A stretch of DNA of 64,000 nt from Lachnospira pectinoschiza (GCF_020564355.1 NZ_JAJCRR010000003.1:310001-374000), one strand, 5' to 3'; positions 16,998-26,544 are shown, counted from the stretch's first letter. Notes: generated from the sequence alone by a model not told the origin. Numbers and translations are program-made.

Positions 16998-19109
16998 TTA
17001 AACCTCGAATAATAAGTCACCGTAAGAAGGGAATGGCCAGAAGTCTTTGTCAACAATCATTTCAAGCTTGTCGGCAGGTGCTCTTAAAGCATCCATTGTA
17101 GTTTTTACGGTATCTCTGAAGAACTTCGCCTGTTCTTCTACATTGCTGATTTCAGCACCGTCAGCAACAGCCTTTTCCAGTGCAGCAAGCTGTGTCTTCA
17201 TTTCCTTTAAGTAACCGGTTACGGTAGTTAATAAATCGGCCTGTGTAGAAGCATCGGCACCGGCTTCCTTTACTGCAAGAACAGAGTTTGCAAGTTCTGT
17301 TGAGTAAGCGATTACAGCAGGGATTAACTGCTTGCCTGTAATATCAAGCATAGCCTTTGCCTCGATATTGATAGCCTTCGCATAAGCTTCGTACTTGATT
17401 TCAGCTCTTGACTTTAATTCTGCTTCTGTAAATACGCCAAAGCTTTCAAACAGCTTAACAGCCTTTGGTGTTGTAAGAGCAGGAATTGCATCAACCATAG
17501 AAGGAATGTTTGGAAGACCGCGTCTTTCAGCTTCTGCAATCCATTCATCTGTATAGCCGTTTCCGTTGAATACAATCTTGTGATGGTCTGTGAAAAGCTT
17601 TTTAATCATATCATGGCATGCCATGTCGAAGTTATCAGCCTTTTCCAGTTCATCAGCGATTTCTTTAAAGCTTTCTGCAACGATAGTATTTAATACAACA
17701 TTTGCAGGAGCGATAGAGTCGGCAGAACCAACCATACGGAATTCAAATTTATTACCTGTGAAAGCAAACGGTGATGTTCTGTTTCTGTCGGTAGCATCCT
17801 TATTTAAGTCAGGAAGTGTAGAAGCACCGGTCTTTAACTTACCCTTCTGGATTGAGCTTGTAGCATCACCCTTGTCGATTAACTGCATAACAACATCTTC
17901 AAGCTGTTCTCCAAGGAACATAGAGATGATAGCAGGAGGTGCTTCGTTCGCACCGAGTCTGTGGTCGTTGCCGACATCAGAAGCAGATTCACGAAGTAAA
18001 TCAGCATGGGTATCAACAGCCTTCATGACAGCACCAAGTACCAGTAAGAACTGGATATTTTCATGAGGTGTCTTACCAGGCTCTAATAAATTGATACCGT
18101 CATCTGTTGTGATAGACCAGTTATTGTGCTTACCGGAACCGTTTACACCTGCAAATGGCTTTTCATGAAGCAGACATACAAGACCGTGTCTGTAAGCAAC
18201 CTTCTTTAAAACTTCCATTGTCAGCTGGTTGTTATCTGTAGCTGTGTTGCACTGTGCATAAATCGGAGCAAGTTCGTGCTGTGCAGGAGCAACTTCGTTG
18301 TGCTGTGTCTTTGCGGAAACACCAAGCTTCCAGAGTTCCTTGTTGACATCCTTCATGAATGCACCGATTCTTTCACGGATAGCACCGAAGTAATGGTCAT
18401 CAAGTTCCTGACCCTTAGGAGGCATGGCACCGAATAATGTACGGCCTGCGAAGATTAAATCTTTTCTCTGTAAATACTTTTCTCTATCTACGATGAAGTA
18501 TTCCTGTTCAGCACCGACAGAAGGTGTAACCTTCTTAGAATGTGTGTTGCCGAATAATTTTAAAATACGTAATGACTGTTCATTAATAGCATCCATTGAA
18601 CGAAGAAGCGGAGTCTTCTGGTCAAGTGCCTCGCCTGTATAAGAACAAAAAGCGGTAGGAATACAAAGTGTAGCACCTGTAGCATCTTCACGGACAAAAG
18701 CCGGTGAAGTGCAGTCCCATGCTGTATAGCCTCTTGCTTCAAATGTTGCACGAAGTCCGCCTGAAGGGAATGAAGAGGCATCCGGTTCACCTTTGATTAA
18801 TTCTTTGCCGGAAAATTCCATCAGAACTTTTCCGTTTTCCTTTGGTGCTGAAATGAAAGAGTCGTGCTTTTCAGCAGTTGTTCCTGTCAATGGCTGGAAC
18901 CAGTGTGTATAATGTGTAGCACCCTTTTCAATTGCCCAGTCCTTCATTGCATTTGCAATCACATCGGCATCTGTTAAAGATAATTCCTGAACGCCTGTCA
19001 TAGCTAATTTGAGGTTTTTGTAGACATTCTTTGGTAAACGCTCCTTCATGACAGTATCGTTAAATACATTTTCACCAAAGATGTCAGCTACGTTAAATTT
19101 TTCACTCAT
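16998..19109 (-). CDS. glnN: Glutamine synthetase type III
   Basis: A 703-residue GSIII, the long form found in Bacteroides, Clostridia and cyanobacteria. It makes glutamine from glutamate, ammonia and ATP. Motifs include the N-terminal [29 protein letters not shown], the ammonium/ATP site region [12 protein letters not shown] and [16 protein letters not shown]. Length and domain order are complete. It is monocistronic between terminators, with a structured leader (see 19163-19203). A PII protein is encoded at 52742-53080. Confidence 0.96.
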   Translation of the reverse strand: MSEKFNVADIFGENVFNDTVMKERLPKNVYKNLKLAMTGVQELSLTDADVIANAMKDWAIEKGATHYTHWFQPLTGTTAEKHDSFISAPKENGKVLMEFSGKELIKGEPDASSFPSGGLRATFEARGYTAWDCTSPAFVREDATGATLCIPTAFCSYTGEALDQKTPLLRSMDAINEQSLRILKLFGNTHSKKVTPSVGAEQEYFIVDREKYLQRKDLIFAGRTLFGAMPPKGQELDDHYFGAIRERIGAFMKDVNKELWKLGVSAKTQHNEVAPAQHELAPIYAQCNTATDNNQLTMEVLKKVAYRHGLVCLLHEKPFAGVNGSGKHNNWSITTDDGINLLEPGKTPHENIQFLLVLGAVMKAVDTHADLLRESASDVGNDHRLGANEAPPAIISMFLGEQLEDVVMQLIDKGDATSSIQKGKLKTGASTLPDLNKDATDRNRTSPFAFTGNKFEFRMVGSADSIAPANVVLNTIVAESFKEIADELEKADNFDMACHDMIKKLFTDHHKIVFNGNGYTDEWIAEAERRGLPNIPSMVDAIPALTTPKAVKLFESFGVFTEAELKSRAEIKYEAYAKAINIEAKAMLDITGKQLIPAVIAYSTELANSVLAVKEAGADASTQADLLTTVTGYLKEMKTQLAALEKAVADGAEISNVEEQAKFFRDTVKTTMDALRAPADKLEMIVDKDFWPFPSYGDLLFEV

Positions 19110-19162
19110 AACTTTGTCTTCCTTCCTTTTATTATGTTAATATATTAATAGTAAAATCAAAA

Positions 19163-19203
19163 AAGGCATTCCAATTTATATGCAGATAAATATGGAACAC
19201 CTT
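19163..19203 (-). promoter_or_regulatory. Attenuator-like hairpin in the glnN leader
   Basis: On the minus strand, AAGGTGTTCCA pairs with TGGAATGCCTT (two wobble or mismatch positions), then a T-run follows, about 55 nt before the glnN start. This intrinsic-terminator shape sits inside the leader, so premature termination is plausible. No known riboswitch fold was recognised. Confidence 0.5.
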
Positions 19204-19344
19204 TGTTCTACTATTTAATTATCGACAGCACTTTGTTTGTTTGCTCTCTGTCTTTAAATAAAATAACGCAAAATGTCTAAGAATGCAAGTTCTTTTTTGT
19301 ATTTTATTTAAAAATTAAATTAAAAGCACAAAGAATGTCAAAAA

Positions 19345-20283
19345 TCAGTAGGTTAATAAGGCTTCTCCCACATAAGCACCCTGAACGATAAAACGCTTCG
19401 AACCGTCAGAGGTACAGGTAGAAAGTGTTACAACCTGCGAAACATCATCAACAGAAACACCGGTATTATAAATTGAAAGTGCTTTCATGGATCTGGCATA
19501 ATCCTGTAATCCGGAAAGCGTTGAAAAATTAAAGGTGTACGTATCACTGACAGGTTCACTGATATATGCACTGAAAATGCGGTACTGCATGATTTTATTT
19601 TCAGTGTAAATATAAAACATGTCGTGGCCTTCCGTATAATAGAAGCTTTCATCATCATAGCGGGAAAGCTTTCCAAACATACTGCCGTTGTGCATATTGT
19701 GTCCGTAAATAATGACGTTGGTAGCGGAAAGTCCGCCGGTAATCCGGTAATCCTCAAAAAGGCAGCCGTTTTTATTAGCGGTCTTATTAAAGGTGTGGGT
19801 TAAATAAAAATCATTATCTGTAGACTGGACCATCGGAAGCCGTACATCAATTGAAGGAATGTAAAGATAGCCAAGTCCTTCGGGATTGATGGAGAGCAGC
19901 TGCTTATGGTCATATACAAACGGAATTTCGACTTCTTCATCGTCAAGCGTGACAGAAGTTGGTGTGTCTGTATCTAATACCTGATTTTGAATGGTATCAT
20001 AAATATCATTGCCTTTTTTGTATTCCCAGAAAATCTGAAACAGCATAAAAGCAGAATAGCAAAAGACACATATTGCCGCAATCAAAACAATGCGCCGTAA
20101 AATAGACGGCTTTGCGGCAACGTCCGTATTTACGGAATCTGAACCGTCAGTGTCCGTAAATGTCTTTTTACCGGAAGATTCCGGAGAAGATGTCTCCTCT
20201 CCGGAATGCTCATCTTTTGATAAATCTGCTAAAACGTCTTCGGATTTTTCATTGGAAGTTATCTGTTCTTTATCGTTGTTCAT
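19345..20283 (-). CDS. srtB: Class B sortase
   Basis: A 312-residue membrane-anchored sortase. It has an acidic, Ser/Thr-rich cytoplasmic N-terminus (1-60), one membrane helix (about 64-88) and an extracellular sortase domain. The catalytic triad is visible: His in YGHNMHNGSMF, Cys290 in TLSTCT and Arg297 in KRF. Class B members join LPxTG/NPxTN-like proteins to peptidoglycan or build pili. No substrate gene is adjacent. It starts 15 bp after the aldolase gene with no clear Shine-Dalgarno, so it may be translated by read-through from the aldolase transcript. The long N-terminal extension is unusual. Confidence 0.88.
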   Translation of the reverse strand: MNNDKEQITSNEKSEDVLADLSKDEHSGEETSSPESSGKKTFTDTDGSDSVNTDVAAKPSILRRIVLIAAICVFCYSAFMLFQIFWEYKKGNDIYDTIQNQVLDTDTPTSVTLDDEEVEIPFVYDHKQLLSINPEGLGYLYIPSIDVRLPMVQSTDNDFYLTHTFNKTANKNGCLFEDYRITGGLSATNVIIYGHNMHNGSMFGKLSRYDDESFYYTEGHDMFYIYTENKIMQYRIFSAYISEPVSDTYTFNFSTLSGLQDYARSMKALSIYNTGVSVDDVSQVVTLSTCTSDGSKRFIVQGAYVGEALLTY

Positions 20284-20298
20284 GCTGTATTACCGGAA

Positions 20299-21162
20299 TC
20301 AGGCCTTATTTGCAGAACCGAATAATTCGATTTTTTCACGGACAGTTTCTTTGATTGCATCACAGCCAGGTGCAAGAAGCTTTCTCGGGTCAAATCCCTT
20401 GCCTTCAAGGTCTTTTCCTGCTTCGATGTACTTTCTTACGGCAGCAGCGAAAGCAAGCTGGCATTCTGTATTGACATTAATCTTTGCAACGCCTAAAGAA
20501 ATGGCTTTCTTAATCATATCTTCAGGAATTCCTGTACCACCGTGGAGAACGAGCGGCATATCACCGACCTTTTCCTTTACGGCAGCCAGTGTTTCAAAGC
20601 TAAGACCCGGCCAGTTGGCAGGATATTTGCCGTGGATGTTACCGATTCCGGCAGCAAGCATTGTAACACCAAGGTCTGCAATTGACTTGCATTCATTCGG
20701 GTCAGCACACTCACCCATGCCGATAACACCGTCTTCTTCACCGCCGATTGCACCGACTTCCGCTTCAAGGGAAAGCCCCTTTTCATTACAGATTTTTACA
20801 AGCTCTGTTGTTTTTTCAACATTTTCTGCGATTGGGTAGTGGGAACCGTCAAACATAATAGAAGAAAAACCGGCTTCAATACACTTGTAGCAGCCTTCAT
20901 ATGTACCGTGGTCTAAGTGCAGAGCCACAGGAACGGTAATATTTAATCCTTCAAGCAGTCCGTTTACCATACCGGAAACAGTTTTAAAACCACCCATGTA
21001 TTTACCTGCACCCTCTGATACGCCGAGGATAACAGGGGAATTTAATTCCTGCGCTGTAAGAAGAATGGTCTTTGTCCATTCCAGGTTATTAATATTAAAC
21101 TGACCTACAGCATACTTACCCTCACGGGCTTTTGTTAACATTTCTTTTGCAGAAACCAACAT
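20299..21162 (-). CDS. fba: Class II fructose-bisphosphate aldolase
   Basis: A 287-residue zinc aldolase of glycolysis, splitting fructose-1,6-bisphosphate to DHAP and glyceraldehyde-3-phosphate. Key sites are GQFNINN at the start, the zinc ligands in ALHLDHG and NIHGKYP, EAEVGAIGGEEDG and VLHGGTGIPEDMI. The start ATG follows GGAGG at good spacing. The length is normal for this short class II subgroup, which also contains tagatose-bisphosphate aldolases; the glycolytic role is favoured. Confidence 0.93.
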   Translation of the reverse strand: MLVSAKEMLTKAREGKYAVGQFNINNLEWTKTILLTAQELNSPVILGVSEGAGKYMGGFKTVSGMVNGLLEGLNITVPVALHLDHGTYEGCYKCIEAGFSSIMFDGSHYPIAENVEKTTELVKICNEKGLSLEAEVGAIGGEEDGVIGMGECADPNECKSIADLGVTMLAAGIGNIHGKYPANWPGLSFETLAAVKEKVGDMPLVLHGGTGIPEDMIKKAISLGVAKINVNTECQLAFAAAVRKYIEAGKDLEGKGFDPRKLLAPGCDAIKETVREKIELFGSANKA

Positions 21163-21252
21163 AAATCGTACCTCCTGATATTTTTTAATTTAATATAGGT
21201 TGATTATACCGCAAATTGACTGAAAATAAAAGCGGCAATCTTAAATTATAAT

Positions 21253-21534
21253 AACCGTTCAGAGCCAGCCTCCAAAATGCAGGCATTTTGTCGGTGAGGC
21301 GTATCCGCCAGATAGATTTCCAGACATAACTGTTCACTCATGCAAGCATGGCTCACATTTATGTCTGGAAATCTGCCTGGCAGAAAATAATCGTAACCGT
21401 TCAGAGCCAGCCTCCAAAATGCAGGCATTTTGTCGGTGAAGCGTATCCGCCAGATAACTTTTCAGCCCAAATTGTTCGTTCATGCAAGCATGACTCACAA
21501 TTATGTCTGAAAAGTTGCCTGGCTCTGAACGGTT
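21253..21534. repeat. Tandem 142-bp repeat with nested inverted repeats
   Basis: AACCGTTCAGAGCCAGCCTC occurs at 21253 and again at 21395, and each copy carries the same set of hairpins. These are CAAAATGC-AG-GCATTTTG, a long stem around GATTTCCAGACATAA, and a CATGC-AA-GCATG core. The right end (GGCTCTGAACGGTT, 21521-21534) is the inverse of each copy's start, so the block can fold as a whole. It fills the gap upstream of the aldolase. Confidence 0.85.
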
Positions 21535-21645
21535 GCAATTTATAAAGGTTTTATGATGTTTTCAAAATAACAGACTGTTAGTATTGTGAAAAATGTTGTA
21601 TAATAAATACAAAATCCGCCGGTGAGGCAGAAGGGAGTGCAGGCA

Positions 21646-21936
21646 ATGGGATTATTACAGAGTGTATTATGTGATATTGATTTTAATGACAGTGAGAGTT
21701 ATCGTGGAACTTCATATCTGCCGTTTTTGGGGTTTATGGTGTTTTTTGCAGGCATGATGATTGCATTTATCGGAATTGTAAAAATATCCAATTCCAGACA
21801 CCAGTGGAATATTTTCTATGATGAAAGAGACCGCAAAGATTTAAAGTCACCGGCAGTCAACAAAGACCGCAAAACCGGAATTATCATGCTGGTTGTGGGA
21901 ATTGTGATGATGATTGTTTCCTTCTTGATCCGATAA
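21646..21936 (+). CDS. Small membrane protein of unknown function
   Basis: A 96-residue protein with two predicted membrane helices (about 22-42 and 74-95) joined by a basic, hydrophilic loop (SRHQWNIFYDERDRKD). ATG 21646 is chosen because GGGAG precedes it; an in-frame ATG at 21622 lacks a site. No family is recognised. It stands alone between two structured repeat regions. Confidence 0.6.
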   Translation: MGLLQSVLCDIDFNDSESYRGTSYLPFLGFMVFFAGMMIAFIGIVKISNSRHQWNIFYDERDRKDLKSPAVNKDRKTGIIMLVVGIVMMIVSFLIR

Positions 21937-21941
21937 AAAAA

Positions 21942-22078
21942 CATCGCCCTGGCTAGGGGCGATGAAAAGAGGGAGGAGTTGTTTATTCACTTAAACAACT
22001 GGGATTATGAAAAAAATCTTTATTAAAAAAATATTGGCTAATTTCTTAATACAAATGTATTATATGCAGGAAAAGTGA
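21942..22078. other. Structured intergenic stretch with a possible tiny ORF
   Basis: CATCGCCC/GGGGCGATG forms a hairpin (21942-21964). An unusually strong GAGGGAGGAG follows, then a GTTGTTTA/TTAAACAAC stem. An open 23-codon frame (MKKIFIKKILANFLIQMYY...) runs from 22007 to 22078. The AGGAG lies too far from this ATG to serve it. This could be a small RNA or a leader. Together with the repeat at 22131 it occupies the gene-free stretch 21937-22365. Confidence 0.35.
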
Positions 22079-22130
22079 AGAAAACGTGTGCATATTGTTA
22101 AGAGATATTAAAAGAAATATGAACAAAATA

Positions 22131-22250
22131 TGAATGCCCGAAAGCTATGAGCCGTGCCGGACGAAAGCTCGAAGCAGAACTGTGCTTGCAAAAAGTTCTG
22201 CATCAGGCTTGAGAACGATAACGTGCATGGCGAAGCAGCGAAAGGCATTA
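22131..22250. repeat. Multi-hairpin intergenic repeat
   Basis: AATGCC/GGCATT ends enclose GCCGTGC/GCATGGC-like, GAGC/GCTC and GCAGAAC/GTTCTGC stems. It shares the 12-mer CCGGACGAAAGC with the hairpin array at 46113, which suggests one repeat family. Confidence 0.55.
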
Positions 22251-22365
22251 AAGAAAAGATGATATAATGATGCGGATTCTTGCTTACACGGATAGCGTAT
22301 CATATAATAAGTATCATAATATACTAAAGTGTACCTGATGAAGTATCAAGGGGAATGGAGGGAAT

Positions 22366-23436
22366 ATGCCAATAACGTACAAATGCCCGAATTGCGGGGC
22401 GGCAATGGAATTTGACAGCACGGCACAAAAACTTAAGTGCCCATCCTGCCAGATGGAAATGGATGTACAGGACTACGAAAAGCAGTACGGACATCTCTAC
22501 AGCGATGCAGAAGCCGGGGAAAACGCACAGTCTGCACAGTCAGAGGGACAAAAGGGTAAAGGCAGCATGAATATGAAAGTGTATCACTGCCAGAGCTGCG
22601 GTGCAGAACTGTTGGCAGATGAGTATACATCTGCAACAATCTGTTCATTCTGCGGCAATCCATCACTGGTGGAAGACCGGTTAAGCGGAGAATTTTCACC
22701 GTCATCGGTCATTCCGTTTCAGATTGACCGGGAAGCAGCAAAGAAAATGTATAAAAGCTGGGTAAAAAAAGGGCTGCTTACGCCAAAGACACTGTCAACA
22801 GAAAGCACCATTGAAAAAATTTCCGGTGTTTATGTGCCGTTCTGGCTATATGATTTCGATGCCGAAACCGAGATGACGGCAAAAGCCGAAAAAATCAGAA
22901 CCGAGCGCCACGGCGATACAGAGTATACATATACCGACCATTTTCACGTATACCGTGATGTAGAGGCACAGTTTGAAAAAGTGCCGGCAGATGCTTCGGA
23001 AAAAATGGACGATGACACGATGGATAAGTTAGAGCCGTTTGACTATACGGCGTTAAAACCGTTTGCAATGCCGTATCTGTCAGGATATCTTTCAGAACGG
23101 TATAATTTCACCGATGAGCAGATGCAGAGCCGTGTCAGAAAAAGGGTAGACCGTTATATTACGGAAATTGCAAGAAGTACAATGCTTGGATATTCGACTG
23201 TCAGCGTGCTGGATAATCACATTTCCATGAATAATAAGCACAACGAATACGCACTGCTTCCGGTATGGATGTTAAACTGCCGTTATCACGGAAACGATTT
23301 TAACTTCGTTTTAAACGGACAGACGGGTAAAATCGTAGCAGACCGTCCAATCAGCAAAGGAAAAGCAGCTGCTTACTTTGTAGGAATTTTTGTAATCATG
23401 ATGATTGTGCTGACATTAGGAGGGCTTGCGCTATGA
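22366..23436 (+). CDS. Double zinc-ribbon membrane-anchored protein
   Basis: A 356-residue protein with two zinc ribbons (CPNCG/CPSC at 8-30; CQSCG/CSFCG at about 76-98). A conserved central domain follows (IPFQIDREAAKKMYKSWVKKG, GVYVPFWLYDFDAE, LPVWMLNCRYHGNDFNFVLNGQTGKIVADRP), then one C-terminal membrane helix (about 333-354). This architecture is common in Clostridia, often annotated as TFIIB-type zinc ribbon or hypothetical. It overlaps the TPM gene by 4 bp (ATGA), so the two act together, perhaps in membrane protein quality control. The function is not established. Confidence 0.75.
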   Translation: MPITYKCPNCGAAMEFDSTAQKLKCPSCQMEMDVQDYEKQYGHLYSDAEAGENAQSAQSEGQKGKGSMNMKVYHCQSCGAELLADEYTSATICSFCGNPSLVEDRLSGEFSPSSVIPFQIDREAAKKMYKSWVKKGLLTPKTLSTESTIEKISGVYVPFWLYDFDAETEMTAKAEKIRTERHGDTEYTYTDHFHVYRDVEAQFEKVPADASEKMDDDTMDKLEPFDYTALKPFAMPYLSGYLSERYNFTDEQMQSRVRKRVDRYITEIARSTMLGYSTVSVLDNHISMNNKHNEYALLPVWMLNCRYHGNDFNFVLNGQTGKIVADRPISKGKAAAYFVGIFVIMMIVLTLGGLAL

Positions 23437-24221
23437 AGATGAAAAAGAAAATGATTTTACTCGTGAGCCTGCTCCTTTTAGCGGCAGCAGTTTTAGGCGG
23501 TATGCCGCAGGATGCATGGGCAGATACGCAGTCCAAAGAGTATGTGGTCGATGATGCGGGTTTATTTACCGATAAGGAAAAAGAACAGCTTACTAAAATG
23601 TGCCGGAAAGCATCTGATGCCTGCAAGACGGATGTCGTGATTCTGACACAGAGTAAAGGACTGGACGATAAAGAACTGGAAAATGATGTACGCGGCATTA
23701 TTAATGAAAGCTACGGCTATGATGAAAGCAGTTCGGAGCCGGATGCAATTGTCTATGTCATTGATATGAAGTCACGGGCGGATATGCTGGTTACATCAGG
23801 TATTGCAAGAACGACGAAAAGCTTTACGCAGAGTAAATTAGATGCTATCCGTGAAAAAGCGGAAGATAAGCTTTCAGATGGCAATTATTATGCAGGCTGT
23901 AAAAAATATATTGCAGGTGTACGCAAACAGCTCGATACCAGCCTTTCTTACAGACTGTCACTGTATCTGCCACAGAAGCTTTTAATTTCACTGGGAGTTG
24001 CTGCGGCTGCGGTCATTGCCATGATGTTTCAGGCAAAGTCTAAGATGACAGTGGACAGCAGAACGTATACCAGGAATCATAACTTCAACGTCAGAAGACG
24101 TGAAGACCGTTTTATCAATACAACGGTTGTTACACGTCATATTGAATCCAGCAGCAGTTCGGGAAGTTCCGGCGGCGGTGGCGGCGGAGGAAACTCCGGC
24201 AGCTCAGGCGGACATTTTTAA
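23433..24221 (+). CDS. TPM-domain protein (YgcG-like)
   Basis: A 262-residue exported membrane protein: signal peptide (about 1-31), TPM domain (about 36-170; KEYVVDDAGLFTDKEKEQL, SRADMLVTSGIARTTKSF), membrane helix (about 177-200), basic cytoplasmic segment and a Ser/Gly-rich tail ending GNSGSSGGHF. TPM proteins include YgcG and the photosystem II repair factor TLP18.3/Psb32, which has acid phosphatase activity; the bacterial role is unclear. It is translationally coupled to the zinc-ribbon gene. Confidence 0.85.
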   Translation: MKMKKKMILLVSLLLLAAAVLGGMPQDAWADTQSKEYVVDDAGLFTDKEKEQLTKMCRKASDACKTDVVILTQSKGLDDKELENDVRGIINESYGYDESSSEPDAIVYVIDMKSRADMLVTSGIARTTKSFTQSKLDAIREKAEDKLSDGNYYAGCKKYIAGVRKQLDTSLSYRLSLYLPQKLLISLGVAAAAVIAMMFQAKSKMTVDSRTYTRNHNFNVRRREDRFINTTVVTRHIESSSSSGSSGGGGGGGNSGSSGGHF

Positions 24222-24260
24222 TTTGAACAGGTATTTTGTGAAATATTAAAAGAATAGCAG

Positions 24261-24324
24261 AAGCGGAAATCATATTGCGATTTCGTGACAGGGTCACGGA
24301 AAGGAGTATGGTTTCCGCTTTTTT
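24261..24324 (+). terminator. Intrinsic terminator after the TPM gene
   Basis: AAGCGGAAA pairs with TTTCCGCTT followed by TTTT, with an inner CGTGACAGGGTCACG hairpin. It ends the host operon just before the mobile element. Confidence 0.8.
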
Positions 24325-24393
24325 GAATACTTTGCCGGGGGGGGGATAATGTATAGACAACTCTAGCCGGAAAATATATAATGAAGTTAATTA

Positions 24394-24406
24394 AATCGGA
24401 ATTTGT
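24394..24406. mobile_element. Candidate attL of the composite element
   Basis: AATCGGAATTTGT occurs here and again at 43007-43019, directly repeated. It lies about 130 bp outside the 3' end of the integrase gene, where an att core is expected. The ends were inferred from this repeat and not from an empty-site comparison. Confidence 0.6.
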
Positions 24407-24478
24407 GGAGAGATTTCCTGAGTTTTCCTTATTTTACAGGCTTTTTAGCCCCTTAGATAGTGAAATGATATGTATTTT

Positions 24479-24522
24479 CCCTTATTTTTACCCTTGTGAG
24501 GAATCCGCAAGGGAAATAAGGG
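24479..24522. repeat. Left-end arm-type repeats
   Basis: CCCTTATTTTTACCCTTG and the inverse CAAGGGAAATAAGGG flank an 11-bp gap. Matching CCCTTG/CCCTTAT and CAAGGG/ATAAGGG pairs occur at 42837-42910 near the other end, as expected for binding sites of the integrase N-terminal domain. Confidence 0.55.
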
Positions 24523-24532
24523 AAATTTTTAT

Positions 24533-25828
24533 TTAAGCGTTGCTCGCTACTTTATCAAGAAGTCTTGCGGAATCCCGCTTTGCTTTTCTTGTTGAGTGAG
24601 CGTAAATGTTCATTGTGGTACTGACATCGGAATGTCCTAACAGTTCCTGTACATCTTTCGGAGCAGCTCCATTCGAGAGCAGGTTGCTGGTGTAGGTATG
24701 TCGTAACTGGTGAAAGTGAAAATCTTCAAATCCTTCCAGCTTTTTTGATACTGACCTGCAAGCAATGCCGAGTGTACTCGGCAGTTCCAGACTGCCATCC
24801 GGTCTGAGGCAGACAAAGGATATTTCTTTATAATCTGCCGGGACTTCCTGTGTTCCGTCAAGGTGATAGTATTCATAATACACCCTGTTTTTCACATGCA
24901 CCTCTTTGTAGTAGTTGCGGTGGTAAAGTTCCCCGTACTGCATCCGGCTTTTCAGTTGTTCCCGTCTTGCTGCTTTCAATATTTCAGTCAGCGTATCTCC
25001 AAAATCAACAATCCTTACTTTCTTTCGCTTGGTCGTTCCAATCACATTTTTATGCTTTGCACCGTCGTAACGGATACTTCTTTTAATGGTCAGGCATTGA
25101 TCTTCAAGGTTGATGTCCTGCCATGTAAGACCACAGGTTTCACCGATGCGAAGTCCTGCATAATATGCAATCTGAATCGGCAGGATCGCAGGTGGATTTT
25201 TCTTTTCCAGATACTTGATAAGTCGCTCATAATCCTCATGTGAAATCGGCTGTGTGCCATCTTCGACTTCATCATCGGAAAAGAGGTCAACTTCCTCTGC
25301 CTGTTTTTTCAGCTTAATATACTGCATCGGATTGAAACTGATTAACTGTTTTGGAAATACTGCAAAACGGAATGACTGCTGCAACACTGCGGAAAAAGAA
25401 TGGATATAATCTTTACTGTATCCTTTTCTCACTTTTCCGTCTGGAAATTCGCCACCGAATGTAAGCAGATCAAGAAATGCCTGTAAATGTTCGGCAGTAA
25501 CTGTTTTCAGTTTACGGTCTGCAATCGGGTGTTTCTTAGTGCAACGGATTGCACTGAGATAATTTTCCACTGTGCCATTACTGAGTGTTCCGGTTTTCAG
25601 TTCTTCTTCTGCCCACATGTCCAGAAGTTCACCTACGGTAAGGTTATCTGCTTTTGCAACAAATTTCTTATCTTCGTAATCTTCCAGTGCCTTGCGGAGA
25701 AGTTTTTCTGTCTCACTTTTGCTTTCGGTTCCGGCATATTCTTTCTGAACCATTTTGCCGCTTGCGTCCTCTACATAGAAGCGGTAGTACCATTTCTTTC
25801 CTTTCTTTCTAACAGATCCTTTTGCCAT
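24533..25828 (-). CDS. int: Tn916-type tyrosine integrase
   Basis: A 431-residue integrase. ATG 25828 (MAKGSVRKKGKKWYYRF) has AAGGAG upstream; the frame is open to 25858 but the Shine-Dalgarno would then be inside it. Domains: N-terminal arm-binding domain (1-60), core-binding SAM-like domain (about 65-165) and catalytic domain. Catalytic residues are visible as Arg (GLRIGETCGLTW), HQLRHT, LLGHSDVSTTMNIYAH and the Tyr in that last box. It catalyses integration and excision at the att sites. It lies at the left end, pointing outward, as is typical. Confidence 0.93.
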   Translation of the reverse strand: MAKGSVRKKGKKWYYRFYVEDASGKMVQKEYAGTESKSETEKLLRKALEDYEDKKFVAKADNLTVGELLDMWAEEELKTGTLSNGTVENYLSAIRCTKKHPIADRKLKTVTAEHLQAFLDLLTFGGEFPDGKVRKGYSKDYIHSFSAVLQQSFRFAVFPKQLISFNPMQYIKLKKQAEEVDLFSDDEVEDGTQPISHEDYERLIKYLEKKNPPAILPIQIAYYAGLRIGETCGLTWQDINLEDQCLTIKRSIRYDGAKHKNVIGTTKRKKVRIVDFGDTLTEILKAARREQLKSRMQYGELYHRNYYKEVHVKNRVYYEYYHLDGTQEVPADYKEISFVCLRPDGSLELPSTLGIACRSVSKKLEGFEDFHFHQLRHTYTSNLLSNGAAPKDVQELLGHSDVSTTMNIYAHSTRKAKRDSARLLDKVASNA

Positions 25829-25914
25829 AATCGTATGTCTCCTTTCGATATCAGACAATCGGAACTGCTGAAATGCTTCTTGCGTGTAAGTATATCATAA
25901 CTCCGATTATCTTA

Positions 25915-26544
25915 CTATACCGATTCAGAATCCTCGTACATAACTTCGGATAAAAGATTTGCAAGCCGTTGTTCTGCTGTTTCCGGTTTCTTGGAATAGA
26001 GCCTTACAATATCTGCCATGTCATTCAATGCGTTGACAGTATGGGTGATCTCCCTGAGAAACATGATCTCGTTATATTCATCATTCGATTCAAACCCCAT
26101 TACTTTTGCAATGTCCGCTTCTTTGGTATTGCCTTTGTAATTCTTGCAGGCGAACTGGAACGAATCCAAAAACAGTTCATATTGTTTCAACATTAACAGC
26201 AGTAGGTCTTTGGAAAAAGCATCTTCTGTTTTCGTAAGGTCAAGAGGTAACTGTTTGAGAATATCCGTCATGGCATCACGAATCTGTAATTCTCTTTTAT
26301 CCGTAATGTCGGTTTCATATTCGTCCGTTTCCCCTCTGAGCCATTCCACAGATACATGGAGAGCTTCTGAAAGACCTTCCAGCACCATTTTCTTTGTATT
26401 GTCAATCGTTCCGGCTTCATATCTCTGAATCGTAGATGCAGTCACACCCATCTTTTCAGCGATATAAGGCTGTGTCAGATTCAATTCTGTACGGCGCTGT
26501 TTTGCCCTGCTACCGATCAGCTTGCGTAATTCTTTATCTTTCAT
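25915..26544 (-). CDS. XRE-family repressor of the element
   Basis: A 209-residue regulator starting at ATG 26544 behind AAGGAGG. The N-terminal HTH_3 domain (about 5-65) reads GSRAKQRRTELNLTQ and ASTIQRYEAGTIDN. The C-terminal part is acidic and helical, with no S24 peptidase motif, so control is not of the LexA-cleavage type. It is divergent from the excisionase gene; two TTGCA-N3-TGCAA sites flank the shared promoter region. It probably controls excision. Confidence 0.85.
   Translation of the reverse strand: MKDKELRKLIGSRAKQRRTELNLTQPYIAEKMGVTASTIQRYEAGTIDNTKKMVLEGLSEALHVSVEWLRGETDEYETDITDKRELQIRDAMTDILKQLPLDLTKTEDAFSKDLLLLMLKQYELFLDSFQFACKNYKGNTKEADIAKVMGFESNDEYNEIMFLREITHTVNALNDMADIVRLYSKKPETAEQRLANLLSEVMYEDSESV

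Noticed and set aside
21253..21534. CRISPR array
   Set aside because: Only two long units with internal palindromes and no short regularly spaced repeats or cas genes; it is a tandem structured repeat. No CRISPR was seen anywhere in the window.
24334..24348. Run of ten G after the TPM terminator as a phase-variable tract
   Set aside because: It lies outside any gene or promoter I can identify, so no switching effect is supported.
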